A stretch of 64,000 nt of DNA from an uncultured Eubacteriales bacterium (GCA_902801165.1 CADCHI010000005.1:1-64000), one strand, 5' to 3'; numbered from the stretch's first letter, positions 25,173 through 34,705 are shown. A program made the numbers and translations. Notes: generated by a model from the letters alone, not told the origin.

Positions 25173-26531
25173 ATGACAGGCGTACCTCTCATAATCGCAT
25201 TCGTGGTCGCAATCGTAATCATGATTCTCCTGATCTCGAAGCTCAAGGTTCATCCCTTCCTTTCGATCATGGGAATCTCCCTGCTGCTTGCCGTACTGGC
25301 GGGCATCCCGCTGACCCAGATCCCCGGCATCATCGGCGCCGGCTTCTCCGGCACCTTCACCTCCATCGGCATCGTCATCATCCTCGGTGCCTTCATCGGC
25401 TCCGTCCTTGAAAAGACCGGCGCGGCCCTGAAGCTGGCCGACATGGTCATCTCCCTGGTGGGCGAGAAGAACCCCGAGCTGGCCATCGAGCTGATGGGCT
25501 GGGTGGTCTCCATCCCGGTGTTCTGCGACAGCGGCTTCGTCATCCTGAACCCGATCCGCAAGGCGCTGGTCAAGCGCACGGGCACCTCCAGCGTCGCCAT
25601 GACGGTGTGCCTGTCCTGCGGCCTGTACATCGCCCACGTGTTCATCCCGCCGACGCCCGGCCCCATCGCCGCGGCGCAGACCCTGGGCGTGGGTGAAAAC
25701 CTGCTGCTGGTCATGGGCATGGGCGTGCTGTGCTCCGTGCTGCCGCTGATCGCCGGCCTGATCTACGCGAAGATGGTGGGCAAGAAGATCAAGAGCGCCG
25801 ACGAGAAGACGCAGACCGGCGAGGTCGTCAAGACCTATGAAGAGCTGAAGGCCGAGTACGGCAAGCTGCCCGGCGGCCTGAACGCCATCGCCCCGCTGGT
25901 GGTCCCGATCCTGCTGATGGCCATTTCCTCTGTGGTCTCCATGGCCAAGTGGACCGGCTGGCTGGCCGACTTCTTCACCTTCCTGGGCACCCCGATCATG
26001 GCTCTGGCCGTCGGCACCGTGCTGGCGATCATCCAGCTGCTAGGCGCGGGCAAGAAGGGCGAGTTCTACGACCTGACCAACGACACGCTGAAGACCGTGG
26101 GCCCGATCCTGTTCGTCACCGCGGCGGGCGGCGTGCTGGGCAAGGTCATCTCCTCTTCCGACATGGTCAACTTCATCACCGAGCACGCCTCCGTGCTGCA
26201 GGCCATGGGCATCTTCTTCCCGTTCCTGCTGGCCGCCATCCTCAAGAGCGCGCAGGGCTCCTCCACGGTGGCCATCACCACCACGGCGGGCATCGTCGCG
26301 CCGCTGCTGGGCGTGCTGGGCTTCACCACCCCGGTGGAGATCTCCCTGGTGGTCATGGCCATCGGCGCCGGCGCCATGACGGTCTCCCACGCCAACGACT
26401 CCTACTTCTGGGTGGTCACCAACTTCGGTGAGATGACCCCCGAGGAGGGCTACAAGACCCAGACGCTGATGACCCTGATCATCGGCATCGCGGCCATGGT
26501 GGAGATCTTCATCCTGAACCTGATCTTCTGA
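25173..26531 (+). CDS. GntP-family permease
   Basis: 452 residues with about twelve membrane helices. The segments HVFIPPTPGPIAAA, LKSAQGSSTVAITTTAGI and SHANDSYFWVVTNFGEM are hallmarks of GntP proton symporters for gluconate and related small acids. GGGGGAG precedes the ATG. The next gene encodes a glycerate kinase on the same strand, so glycerate is the most likely substrate here rather than gluconate. Confidence 0.93.
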   Translation: MTGVPLIIAFVVAIVIMILLISKLKVHPFLSIMGISLLLAVLAGIPLTQIPGIIGAGFSGTFTSIGIVIILGAFIGSVLEKTGAALKLADMVISLVGEKNPELAIELMGWVVSIPVFCDSGFVILNPIRKALVKRTGTSSVAMTVCLSCGLYIAHVFIPPTPGPIAAAQTLGVGENLLLVMGMGVLCSVLPLIAGLIYAKMVGKKIKSADEKTQTGEVVKTYEELKAEYGKLPGGLNAIAPLVVPILLMAISSVVSMAKWTGWLADFFTFLGTPIMALAVGTVLAIIQLLGAGKKGEFYDLTNDTLKTVGPILFVTAAGGVLGKVISSSDMVNFITEHASVLQAMGIFFPFLLAAILKSAQGSSTVAITTTAGIVAPLLGVLGFTTPVEISLVVMAIGAGAMTVSHANDSYFWVVTNFGEMTPEEGYKTQTLMTLIIGIAAMVEIFILNLIF

Positions 26532-26548
26532 TACCCTATATCTTGACG

Positions 26549-26644
26549 AATTGAGAAATACAGAATGCCGCTGCCGCGTTTATGCCTGAACGCGGCAGCA
26601 GCAAACTCAAATTCTCAATTCCCAATTCTCAATTCTCAATTCCA
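26549..26644. repeat. Hairpin plus five-unit heptamer array
   Basis: GCTGCCGCGTT and AACGCGGCAGC form a perfect 11-bp stem at about 26570-26600. Outside it GAATTGAGAA (26549-26558) can pair with TTCTCAATTC (26612-26621). On the right are five 7-base units (AATTCTC, AATTCCC, AATTCTC, AATTCTC, AATTCCA) at 26610-26644. It lies between the permease and kinase genes. Related arrays occur at 42601-42726 and 47910-47937. Confidence 0.85.
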
Positions 26645-26689
26645 AAGTCCATCTTTCCCCTGCAACCATTTGTAAACGGAGGTTCGACA

Positions 26690-27925
26690 ATGAATCAGCT
26701 TCTGCGCGAGCACGCCGACCAGATCATCCGCGAATCCATCGCCGCCGTACAGCCCGACGCTGCCGTGCAGCGCGCCCTGTCCGGCAGGGAATTTCCCGGC
26801 CGCGTGCTGCTGGTCGCCGCGGGCAAGGCCGCCTGGCAGATGGCCAAGGCCGCTTCCGACTGCCTGGGCGACAGGATCGAGAAGGGCGTCGTGGTCACCA
26901 AGTACGACCACGTGATGGGCCCCATCGCCAACTACGACTGCTATGAGGCGGGCCATCCCGTGCCGGATGAGAATTCCTTCCGGGGCACCCAGGCCGCGCT
27001 GGACCTGGTCTCGGACCTGTCCGCCGAGGACACCGTGCTGTTCCTGCTGTCCGGCGGCGGCAGCGCGCTGTTTGAAAAGCCCCTGGTTCCCGCCGAGGAG
27101 CTCCAGGACATCACCGGCCAGCTGCTGGCCTGCGGCGCGGACATCGTGGAGATCAACACCATCCGCAAGCGCCTGTCCCAGGTCAAGGGCGGCCGCTTCG
27201 CCCAGCTGTGCTGGCCCGCGAAGGTGGAGGCCGTGATCCTCTCCGACATACTGGGCGACCCGCTGGACATGATCGCCTCCGGCCCCGCCTGCCCGGACTC
27301 CTCCACCGCCGAGGACGCCTGGCGCATCGCCGACAAGTACCAGCTGCGCATGTCCGAGGCGGCCCGCCGCCTGCTGGACGTGGAGACGCCCAAGTCCCTG
27401 GAAAACGTGAACACGCAGATCAACGGCAGCGTCCGCGAGCTGTGCGCCGCCGCCGCCAAGACCTGCGCGCGGCTGGGCTATGAGCCGATCATGCTCACCG
27501 ACCAGCTGTGCTGCCAGGCCCGGGAAGCCGGCAGCTTCATGGCCTCCATCCTCAAGACCCACGCGGGCGACGGCAAGAGCCTCGCCTTCATCGCCGGCGG
27601 CGAGACGGTGGTCAAGCTCACCGGCAAGGGCAAGGGCGGCCGCAACCAGGAGCTGGCTCTCTCCGCCGCCGCGGGCATCGCCGGCCTCTCCGGCGCGGCG
27701 GTGTTCTCCGTGGGCAGCGACGGCACCGACGGCCCCACCGACGCCGCGGGCGGCTATGCCGATGGCGACACCTGCGCCGCGCTGAAGGCCGAGGGCATCG
27801 CCATCGACGACGTGCTCCAGGACAACGACGCCTACCACGCCCTGCAAAAGACCGGCGGCCTGGTGTTCACCGGTCCCACCGGCACCAACGTCAACGACGT
27901 GGCTGTGGCGCTGCTGAAGGCGTAA
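26690..27925 (+). CDS. Glycerate kinase, MOFRL/GckA type
   Basis: 411 residues. The N-terminal domain has the phosphate-binding LLSGGGSALFE, and the C-terminal MOFRL domain has GGRNQELALSAAAGI and SVGSDGTDGPTDAAGG. These enzymes use ATP to make 2-phosphoglycerate from glycerate, feeding lower glycolysis. I start at the ATG at 26690 (GGAGG 9 bases upstream) rather than at the longer open frame, whose extra residues are translated repeat DNA. It pairs with the GntP permease upstream as an uptake-and-use module. Confidence 0.92.
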   Translation: MNQLLREHADQIIRESIAAVQPDAAVQRALSGREFPGRVLLVAAGKAAWQMAKAASDCLGDRIEKGVVVTKYDHVMGPIANYDCYEAGHPVPDENSFRGTQAALDLVSDLSAEDTVLFLLSGGGSALFEKPLVPAEELQDITGQLLACGADIVEINTIRKRLSQVKGGRFAQLCWPAKVEAVILSDILGDPLDMIASGPACPDSSTAEDAWRIADKYQLRMSEAARRLLDVETPKSLENVNTQINGSVRELCAAAAKTCARLGYEPIMLTDQLCCQAREAGSFMASILKTHAGDGKSLAFIAGGETVVKLTGKGKGGRNQELALSAAAGIAGLSGAAVFSVGSDGTDGPTDAAGGYADGDTCAALKAEGIAIDDVLQDNDAYHALQKTGGLVFTGPTGTNVNDVAVALLKA

Positions 27926-27955
27926 GAACTCCACTGAGCAGAACATGATACGCAA

Positions 27956-27981
27956 ATCCCCGGCGCATGCACGCCGGGGAT
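27956..27981. terminator. Terminator hairpin between convergent genes
   Basis: Perfect 10-bp arms ATCCCCGGCG (27956-27965) and CGCCGGGGAT (27972-27981), loop CATGCA, between the glycerate kinase and pgi stops. The T-tract is weak. Confidence 0.75.
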
Positions 27982-28014
27982 CGCTTTATATTACTTGATT
28001 TTCAACGAATCAAA

Positions 28015-29598
28015 TCAGATGTCCAGCAGGTCGCTGTAGGCCTTGAGCGCGCCGTCGGTGTCGTGGGCCAGCACCCGCTTGGCCAGCACCTTGCCCAGCT
28101 GCACGCCCTCCTGGTCGAAGGAGTTCACGTTCCAGCAGAAGCCCTGGAACATCACCTTGTTCTCGAAGTGGGCCAGCAGCGCGCCGAGGGCCTCGGGGGT
28201 CAGCTGGTCGCCGATGATGATGCTGGAGGGACGGTTGCCGGCGAAGGCCTTGTTGGGGTTGTCGTCCTTCTTGCCGCAGGCGAAGGCCATGATCTGGGCG
28301 GCCACGTTGGCGCACAGCTTCTGCTGGCTGGTGCTGCCCTGGATGTCCACGTCCATGCCGGCCTGGTTCTTCTTGAAGCCCACGAACTGCAGCGGCACGA
28401 TGTCGGTGCCCTGGTGCAGCAGCTGATAGAAGCTGTGCTGGCCGTTGGTGCCGGGCTCGCCGAAGATGACGGGGCCGGTGGCGTAGTCCACGGGCTCGCC
28501 GAAGCGGTTGACGGACTTGCCGTTGGACTCCATGTCCAGCTGCTGGAGGTGGGCCGGGAAGCGGCTCAGCGCCTGGGAATAGGGCAGCACGGCGGTGGAG
28601 GGCCAGCCCTGCACGTTGCGCTCGTACACGCCGATCAGCGCGTCCAGCATGGCGGCGTTCTTCATCGGGTCGGGCTCGGTGGCCAGCTTGTCGGCCTCGG
28701 CCGCGCCGTTCAGGAAGCGCTCGAACACCTCGGGGCCAAAGGCCAGGGACAGCACCACGCCGCCCACGCAGGAGGTGGAGGAATAGCGGCCGCCGATGAA
28801 GTCGTCCATGAAGAAGGCGGCCAGGTAATCGCTGGACTTGGCCAGCGGGGAGGTCTCGCTGGTGACGGCCACCATGTGCTTGGACGCGTCCAGACCGGCA
28901 TTCTTCAGCGCGTCCTTCACGAAGGCCTCATTGGTCAAGGTCTCAAGCGTGGTGCCGGACTTGGACACCAGCACGAACAGCGAGCGGGACACGTCGATGC
29001 TCTTCAGCACCGCCGCGGCGTCGTCGGGATCGACGTTGCTGATGAACCGCGCTTCCATCTTCGCGCAGCCGTTCTGCTTCGCCCACTGCTCCAGGGCCAG
29101 GTACATGGCGCGGGGGCCGAGGTCGCTGCCGCCGATGCCGATCTGCACCACGGTGGTGAACTTCTCGCCCTTGGCGTTGGTGATCTCGCCGGCATGCACC
29201 TTCCGGGCGAAATCGGCGGCCTTCTTCTGCTGCGCCGCGTAGAATTCGCGCTTGTTCACGCCGTCGGCCATGACGTCGTCGCCCAGCTGGCCGCGGGTCA
29301 GCTGGTGGAGCACCAGGCGCTTCTCGCCGGTGTTGATGACTTCGCCGTTGTACAGCGCGGCGAACTTGTCGGTCAGCTGGGCCTCCTGGGCCAGCTCGGC
29401 CAGCGCGGCGAGGACATCGCCGTCCACGGCCTTGGCGGCATAGTTGTAGGTCAGCCCGCCCGCCATGGGCACGCTGTACTCCGCCACGCGCTTCGCGCCG
29501 GATTCACCGGCCATCGCGTCGGACAGCTTGACGTGGTTCTTCAGGCCGGACAGCTTTTCATAGGCCTTCAGGGTGTCCAGGTTCTTCCAAGATATCAT
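28015..29598 (-). CDS. pgi: Glucose-6-phosphate isomerase
   Basis: 527 residues, full length for the long-form family. It interconverts glucose-6-phosphate and fructose-6-phosphate in glycolysis. Conserved segments include VVQIGIGGSDLGPRAMYLA, the phosphate-binding SKSGTTLETLTN, FGEPGTNGQHSFYQLLHQGTD and a late KVLAKRVL helix. GGGAG precedes the ATG. It is a single gene with a hairpin after its stop. Confidence 0.96.
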   Translation of the reverse strand: MISWKNLDTLKAYEKLSGLKNHVKLSDAMAGESGAKRVAEYSVPMAGGLTYNYAAKAVDGDVLAALAELAQEAQLTDKFAALYNGEVINTGEKRLVLHQLTRGQLGDDVMADGVNKREFYAAQQKKAADFARKVHAGEITNAKGEKFTTVVQIGIGGSDLGPRAMYLALEQWAKQNGCAKMEARFISNVDPDDAAAVLKSIDVSRSLFVLVSKSGTTLETLTNEAFVKDALKNAGLDASKHMVAVTSETSPLAKSSDYLAAFFMDDFIGGRYSSTSCVGGVVLSLAFGPEVFERFLNGAAEADKLATEPDPMKNAAMLDALIGVYERNVQGWPSTAVLPYSQALSRFPAHLQQLDMESNGKSVNRFGEPVDYATGPVIFGEPGTNGQHSFYQLLHQGTDIVPLQFVGFKKNQAGMDVDIQGSTSQQKLCANVAAQIMAFACGKKDDNPNKAFAGNRPSSIIIGDQLTPEALGALLAHFENKVMFQGFCWNVNSFDQEGVQLGKVLAKRVLAHDTDGALKAYSDLLDI

Positions 29599-29659
29599 GG
29601 GTCATACTCCCTTTCTCACGCTGCGCAGCAGCTCGGTTATTCTCTTTGGTTGGGACAGC

Positions 29660-30466
29660 TTATGCCTCCCTGGGGTCCTCCGGCGCGGGCTCTTCCGGCG
29701 CCTCGGTCTCAAACACCTCGGACAGCTCCTCGGCGGTCGGGCCCTCGAAGATCTCCTCGGCCTTCTCCTCGGCTTCCTTCGCGGGTTCCGCCGCGGCGGC
29801 CTCGCCGGCTTCCTTCGCGGCGGCGACGCCCTGCTCGATCACGCCCTGCACCTTCTTGGCGACGGTGAGCACGCTCTCCCCCACCTTTTCAAGGGCTTCC
29901 TTCGCCTCGTCGGAGACGACCTTGGCTTCCTCGGCGGGCTTCTCGGCGGCTTCCTTCGCGGCGGCCGCGTTCTCCTTGGCCTGCTCGAACACGCCCTGCA
30001 CCTTCTCGGCCAGGCTGCGCACATTCGCGCCCACGGCCTCCAGCACGTCCTTGGCGGCACTTTCAGTCTTGTCGGCGGCGGCCTGGGCCTCGTCGGCGAC
30101 GCCCTTCAGGGCGTCCGCGGCGTCTTCCTTCGCCTCGGCGGCCTTCTCCTCCACCTTGGCGTACTTGCTCTGGATGTAATCATGTATGGAATCGGTGCCC
30201 GTCGCGGCGCTGCGGATCTCCTTCACCTGGTCGGAGACCTCCTGGGAGAGCTCGTTGCGGATCTCTTTTTTCCGCGCCTCCTCCGGCTTGACCTCGGGCT
30301 TGGCCTTCTCGATCAACTCCCGCGCGCCGTCGGCGACCTTGTCAAAGGTCTCCTCCACCGCCGGCTTCGCCTTTTCGTACAGGTCCTTCGCGCCGTCAAC
30401 GGCCTTCTCGCCGATGTCCTGCAGCTTGGAGACCACCTTGTTCAGACCGTCCATCATGCCTGCCAT
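29660..30466 (-). CDS. Ala/Lys/Glu-rich amphipathic helical protein of unknown function
   Basis: 268 residues, no signal peptide and no cysteine. Nearly the whole chain is predicted amphipathic helix rich in A, K and E, like apolipoprotein or LEA-type proteins, with a near-repeat (AEKVQGVFEQAKENAAAAKEA and AKKVQGVIEQGVAAAKEA). It ends in an acidic proline-rich tail. AGGAGG precedes the ATG and the promoter is TTGCAT-17-TATAAT. Candidate roles are binding a membrane surface or protecting proteins during stress, but I do not recognise a family. Confidence 0.7.
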   Translation of the reverse strand: MAGMMDGLNKVVSKLQDIGEKAVDGAKDLYEKAKPAVEETFDKVADGARELIEKAKPEVKPEEARKKEIRNELSQEVSDQVKEIRSAATGTDSIHDYIQSKYAKVEEKAAEAKEDAADALKGVADEAQAAADKTESAAKDVLEAVGANVRSLAEKVQGVFEQAKENAAAAKEAAEKPAEEAKVVSDEAKEALEKVGESVLTVAKKVQGVIEQGVAAAKEAGEAAAAEPAKEAEEKAEEIFEGPTAEELSEVFETEAPEEPAPEDPREA

Positions 30467-30498
30467 GTCGATTCCTCCTCATTTTATAGCTTATCACA

Positions 30499-30527
30499 AT
30501 TATAACATGAATGCCTCCGCAATGCAA
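30499..30527 (-). promoter_or_regulatory. Promoter of the helical protein gene
   Basis: TTGCAT (30527-30522) and TATAAT (30504-30499), spacing 17, about 35 bases upstream of the ATG. Confidence 0.75.
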
Positions 30528-30573
30528 GGACATAAGTCCGCGAGGCGCGCGAATCCGGCCTTCGGCCGCGCCG

Positions 30574-33500
30574 TCAGGGCTGGATCAGGCTCTCCAGCGT
30601 CTCGAACAGCGCGTCAGGCTCCACGGGCTTGCTGAGGTGGGCGTTCAAGCCGGCCTGCATGCTGCGCTGGACGTCCTCGTCGAAGGCGTTGGCGGTCAGC
30701 GCCACGATGGGAATGGTCCCGGCGTCCTCGCGGGGCAGCTCCCGGATGTGCCGCGTGGCTTCCAGGCCGTCCATCACGGGCATGCGCATGTCCATCAGTA
30801 TGGCATCGAAGTACCCGGGCGGGTTCCCGGCGAAGCGCTCCACTGCCAGCTTGCCGTTCTCCACGTGCTCCACAGTGATCTGGCGCATGGAGAGCACCAT
30901 CGCCATGATCTCGGCGTTGACCTTCACGTCCTCCGCCAGCAGGATTCGCCGCCCCTCCAGGCTGGCCTTCTTCGCGCGGGGCGCGTGGCTCTTTTCCCGG
31001 AACGCCTTCCTGAACTCATCCATCACGCTGGCGGCGAACAGCGGCTTGGGCACGAAGGTGTCCACGCCGGCCGCCTGGGCCTCGTCGGCCACGTCGTCCC
31101 AGTTGAAGGAGGTGAGGATGATGATGGCCGTCTCGTCGCCGATGAGCGAGCGAATCCGCCGGGTGGTCTCGACGCCGTCCATCCCGGGCATCCGCCAGTC
31201 CACCAGGATCAGGTTGTAGGGCTCCCGGCGGGCGAGGCGCACGCCGACCATCTCCAGGGCCTCCTGGCCGGAGCCGGCCGCGTCGCAGTGGATGCCCAGC
31301 TGGCCAAGCACCAGCTTGGCGTGCTCGCAGGCCACCGGGTCGTCATCGATCACCAGCACGGACATGTCCTGGGGCCGCAGGTCGCCGGCGTCGGCGCTCT
31401 CCTCCTTGCGGTCGGAGTCCGTCAGCGTCAGCGTGACCACGAAGGTAGTGCCGACGCCCTTCTCGCTTTTGACCTCGATCCGGCCGTTCATCAGCTCCAC
31501 CAGGCTCTTGGTGATGGGCATGCCCAGGCCGGTGCTGCCGTACTTGTTGGTGGAGGAGGAATCCTCCTGGCTGAAGGCGTCGAAGATCTTCGGCAGGTAC
31601 TCCTTGCTCATGCCGATGCCGGTGTCGCTGATGGTGAAGCGCAGCGTGGACTTGCCGTCGAAGCGCGCCACCTCCTCCACCACGAAGGACACCTTGCCGC
31701 CCTGGGGCGTGAACTTCACGGCGTTGCCCAGTATGTTAATCATGATCTGGCGCAGCTTCATGTCGTCGCCGATGTAGAAGTCGTCCACGCGCCCGTTGAC
31801 GCGGCATTCGTAGCTCAGGCCCTTGTCCCGGCACTGGCCGCCGATGATAGTGTTCACCTGCTCGAAGGCCTTGGCGAAGGAGAACTCCCCGATGTTCAGG
31901 GCCATCCGCCCGGATTCGATGCGGGACATGTCCAGTATGTCGTTGATGATGCTCAGCAGGTGCTGGGCGGAGGCGCCGATCTTCTCCAGCTGCTCCCGGG
32001 TCTTTTCGGGGATCTCCTGATCGTTCAGCGCGATGTTGTCCAGGCCGATGATGGCGTTCATCGGCGTGCGGATCTCGTGGCTCATGTTGGACAGGAAGGC
32101 GGTCTTGGCCTTGTTGGCATCCTCCGCGGCAGCGAGGGCTTCCTTCAACGCCTGGGTCTGGGCCAGGGCCCGGCGGGTCTCGGCGTCCACGTCAGAAAAG
32201 CACATGCTCACGGCGTGCACCATGTGGTCGTCCCGATCCTCCGGGTGGCGGACGCCGGCGAAGCGCACCATCTCATAGGCCTGCTTGCCGTCGCGGTTCA
32301 CCATGTAGCGGAAGGAGATGACCCGCTCCTCCTTGAGCCCCTCGCGGATGGCGTCCGGCTGGATGAAGTCCAGGAACGCCTGCCGGTACTGTTCTGTGAT
32401 ATACTTGCGCGCGTACTCGGTGAAGATCCGCTGGAAGGTGAAGTGCTCGCCCTCCCGCAGGCCGTTTTCGATGTTCGCGTGGGCCTGGTAGCAGATGCCC
32501 TCGTCCGTGTCCAGCTCGATGTAGTAGACGCTCCTGTAGTCGGAGGCCAGCGCCGTGATCATCTTCTCCTGCTGGGCCCGCTCGCGCTCCTCCTCCAGGA
32601 TCTTCTCCTGCAGGGCGATGCGCTCCTCCAGCTCCTGCTGGTGGGCCTCGGCGGCCTTGATGCGGGTCATCTCCGTCACGTCCACGCACATGCCCAGCGT
32701 GCAGAGCCGCCCGCCGGCATCGGTGAATTTCAGCTTCGTGGTCTGCAGGTTCCTGAGGCGGCCCCCGGCGTCCGGCACGTCCTCGAAGAAGATGTAGGGC
32801 TCGTCCATGGCCAGGGCCTTCCGGTCGTCCGCCTGGAAGTGCTCGGCGGTGGCCCTGTCGAAGATGTCGAAGTCGGTCAGCCCGATGACGTCCTCCGGGG
32901 AGGCCTTGTGGGCATACTCCGCGAAGGATTGGTTGCAGGCCAGATACCGCCCGGTCTCCGCGTCCTTGGAGAAGCTCAGCGCGGGCATGTTGGACAGCAG
33001 CGAGGCCACCGAGCCCATCAGGTCGGCCAGCTTCGCCGCGGACTCCATCTCCTCCACCAGCCTGCGGTTCTCCTCCCGGGCGCGCTCGGCCTCCTGCAGC
33101 GCCTTCTGGGCGGCTTGGGCCTGACGCACGTCGTCGTCCACGTCCTTGAAGCCGCACACCACGCCCAGCTTGCCGCCGGGCATGTTCACCTTGGCGAATT
33201 CGATGCAGAAGTAGCGCTCGCTGCCGTCGTCCATCATCCGCAGGTAGTTCACCGTGTACTCCGGCTTCTGCTTCAGCTTGTCCACGATGGAATCCAGCGT
33301 CAGGTCCCGCTGCAGGCGCTCGCGGTCCGCCGGGGCGACGGTGGTATCGATGTAATACTCCTTGGCCTTGGAATACTTCAGCTGGCCCAGGGCGTCCCGG
33401 ATGGGCAGGGCATGGGTGGTGACACCCTCCGTGTCCCCGCGGTACAGCGAAAAGCTCTCCGTCTCCACGTCCGTGATCAGCCACATCGTGTGGTAGGACT

Positions 33501-33963
33501 CGCTCAGGGCTCCGATCACCGCCTGGCGCACCGCCAGGTCCGACGCCATGCGCTCCCGCTTCTCGGTGATGTCCGAGATGAACACGTAGTAGATGCCGCC
33601 ATAGGCCTTCGTCTGGGTGAAGTGGCCGTAATCGTCCACCCAGCGCACCGCGCCGTCCTTGCGGACGATGCGGTATTCCATGTAGTCCAGGTTATCGTCG
33701 CTGGCCGCGATCTGCGCGTTGATGGAGTCGGAGATGGCCTGGTAGTCCTCCGGGTACAGCATGCCCTTGAAGGTATAGCCCGTCAGCGCCTTGAAGTCCT
33801 CCAGGCCGTCGCAGCCAAATATATCAAACACCGCCCGATTGGCATAGAGCAGCTCCTCCGGGGCCTCGGCCTTGTAGATGAAGAAGCCGCCGGGCATGTG
33901 CCGCCCGATCTCCTCGACAATCGGTATCGTCTGTTCGTTCAGTTCAAAGCGTTCTCCAAACAT
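30574..33963 (-). CDS. Hybrid histidine kinase with PAS domains and two receivers
   Basis: 1129 residues and no membrane helix, so it is cytoplasmic. Order: several PAS-like sensing domains (the first near 15-120, with RIVRKDGAVRWVDDYGHF) and a coiled coil; HisKA with SHEIRTPMNAIIG (phospho-His 629); HATPase with STGLGMPITKSLVELMNG; receiver 1 with D922 (LVDWRMPGMDG); receiver 2 with D1058 (LMDMRMPVMDG). No output domain is present, so phosphate must pass to a partner, or the protein acts through interactions. Directly upstream lies the remnant of a permease-receiver protein whose receiver end resembles receiver 2. Confidence 0.93.
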   Translation of the reverse strand: MFGERFELNEQTIPIVEEIGRHMPGGFFIYKAEAPEELLYANRAVFDIFGCDGLEDFKALTGYTFKGMLYPEDYQAISDSINAQIAASDDNLDYMEYRIVRKDGAVRWVDDYGHFTQTKAYGGIYYVFISDITEKRERMASDLAVRQAVIGALSESYHTMWLITDVETESFSLYRGDTEGVTTHALPIRDALGQLKYSKAKEYYIDTTVAPADRERLQRDLTLDSIVDKLKQKPEYTVNYLRMMDDGSERYFCIEFAKVNMPGGKLGVVCGFKDVDDDVRQAQAAQKALQEAERAREENRRLVEEMESAAKLADLMGSVASLLSNMPALSFSKDAETGRYLACNQSFAEYAHKASPEDVIGLTDFDIFDRATAEHFQADDRKALAMDEPYIFFEDVPDAGGRLRNLQTTKLKFTDAGGRLCTLGMCVDVTEMTRIKAAEAHQQELEERIALQEKILEEERERAQQEKMITALASDYRSVYYIELDTDEGICYQAHANIENGLREGEHFTFQRIFTEYARKYITEQYRQAFLDFIQPDAIREGLKEERVISFRYMVNRDGKQAYEMVRFAGVRHPEDRDDHMVHAVSMCFSDVDAETRRALAQTQALKEALAAAEDANKAKTAFLSNMSHEIRTPMNAIIGLDNIALNDQEIPEKTREQLEKIGASAQHLLSIINDILDMSRIESGRMALNIGEFSFAKAFEQVNTIIGGQCRDKGLSYECRVNGRVDDFYIGDDMKLRQIMINILGNAVKFTPQGGKVSFVVEEVARFDGKSTLRFTISDTGIGMSKEYLPKIFDAFSQEDSSSTNKYGSTGLGMPITKSLVELMNGRIEVKSEKGVGTTFVVTLTLTDSDRKEESADAGDLRPQDMSVLVIDDDPVACEHAKLVLGQLGIHCDAAGSGQEALEMVGVRLARREPYNLILVDWRMPGMDGVETTRRIRSLIGDETAIIILTSFNWDDVADEAQAAGVDTFVPKPLFAASVMDEFRKAFREKSHAPRAKKASLEGRRILLAEDVKVNAEIMAMVLSMRQITVEHVENGKLAVERFAGNPPGYFDAILMDMRMPVMDGLEATRHIRELPREDAGTIPIVALTANAFDEDVQRSMQAGLNAHLSKPVEPDALFETLESLIQP

Positions 33964-34036
33964 ATTGGACCTCCTAACGGTATCGGGGGTCTCGGGACTG
34001 TCGGGGTCTTGCGCCCGCTTTATCCGGCGCCGGCGC

Positions 34037-34534
34037 TCACTTCTGCCGCGCCTTGCTCAGCACCTCGGAGATGGTGGCCATCATCTTGCCGATGTCCAGG
34101 GGCTTTGCGATGTGGCCCTGCATGCCGGCATCCCGGGCGGCCAGCTCATCCTCCTTGAAGGCGTTGGCCGTCATGGCGATGATCGGGATCACCGCCAGCG
34201 CCGTGGCGTTCTGGGGAATCAGCGCCAGGTAGGACAGGCAGAGGAACCACGCGCTCAGGAAGGCGTGGCCCTGGCCGAGCACCCCCTTGGTGTAGGCGTA
34301 CACGCCGCCGATGCCCGGGTTCTTTCCCATCAGGTAGGAATAGTTGTAGCCGATCACGAGCATGATCACGGCGCTGATCATGATGGCCAGCAGCGTGCTG
34401 AGCGGGCCCGCCACGGGCAGGAAGGTGGTTCCGGGCATCACAAACGCGCCTCAGCCGATGATGCAGCCCAGAGACAGTGCCCAAACGTCCAGCGGAGAGA
34501 GATAGCGGGCAAGACTGCTTTTTTGTCTATCCAT
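34037..34534 (-). pseudogene. Broken amino acid permease fused to a receiver-domain tail
   Basis: Reading from the ATG at 34534: MDRQKSSLARYLSPLDVWAL... is the start of an APC-family permease. After 27 codons an in-frame TGA (34453-34451) replaces what the family would have as Trp (GCIIG-stop-GAFVMPG). The permease frame then continues through helices 2 and 3 (GGVYAYTKGVLGQGHAF) to about ATALAV and passes directly into IPIIAMTANAFKEDELAARD, the last 50 residues of a receiver domain, ending with a normal stop. This looks like a large internal deletion in a permease-kinase-receiver fusion plus a nonsense mutation. A promoter (TTGTAA-17-TACAAT, 34734-34706) remains. It could be a sequencing or assembly artefact. 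Confidence 0.75.
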
Positions 34535-34705
34535 AATCCGCGCTTCCGTCCCTTCTTCTTACTGTTTTGTCTCCGCCCTCCCCCCAGGGGCGGGTGCGGG
34601 AAACCGGCGCGTCCCGCGACGCCGCCGGCATATGCCTGGCGCTGCGCTTTCGCGGAATTCCGCGGCGACCCCCGCATGGGTAATCCTTCTATAACCTCAT
34701 TTTAT

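Noticed and set aside
26582..26689. 36-residue N-terminal extension of glycerate kinase
   Set aside because: It translates the heptamer array; the ATG at 26690 has GGAGG.
30511..34158. Open frame of 1215 codons on the plus strand antisense to the hybrid kinase
   Set aside because: Codon-third-position shadow of a high-GC gene; rich in H, Q, V, L and G with no domain, no ribosome binding site, and the opposite strand encodes an unmistakable kinase.
34037..34534. TGA read as tryptophan (code reassignment) in the permease remnant
   Set aside because: Many intact genes in the window end in TGA (for example infC, the permeases, the Fur-family gene), so reassignment would extend them.
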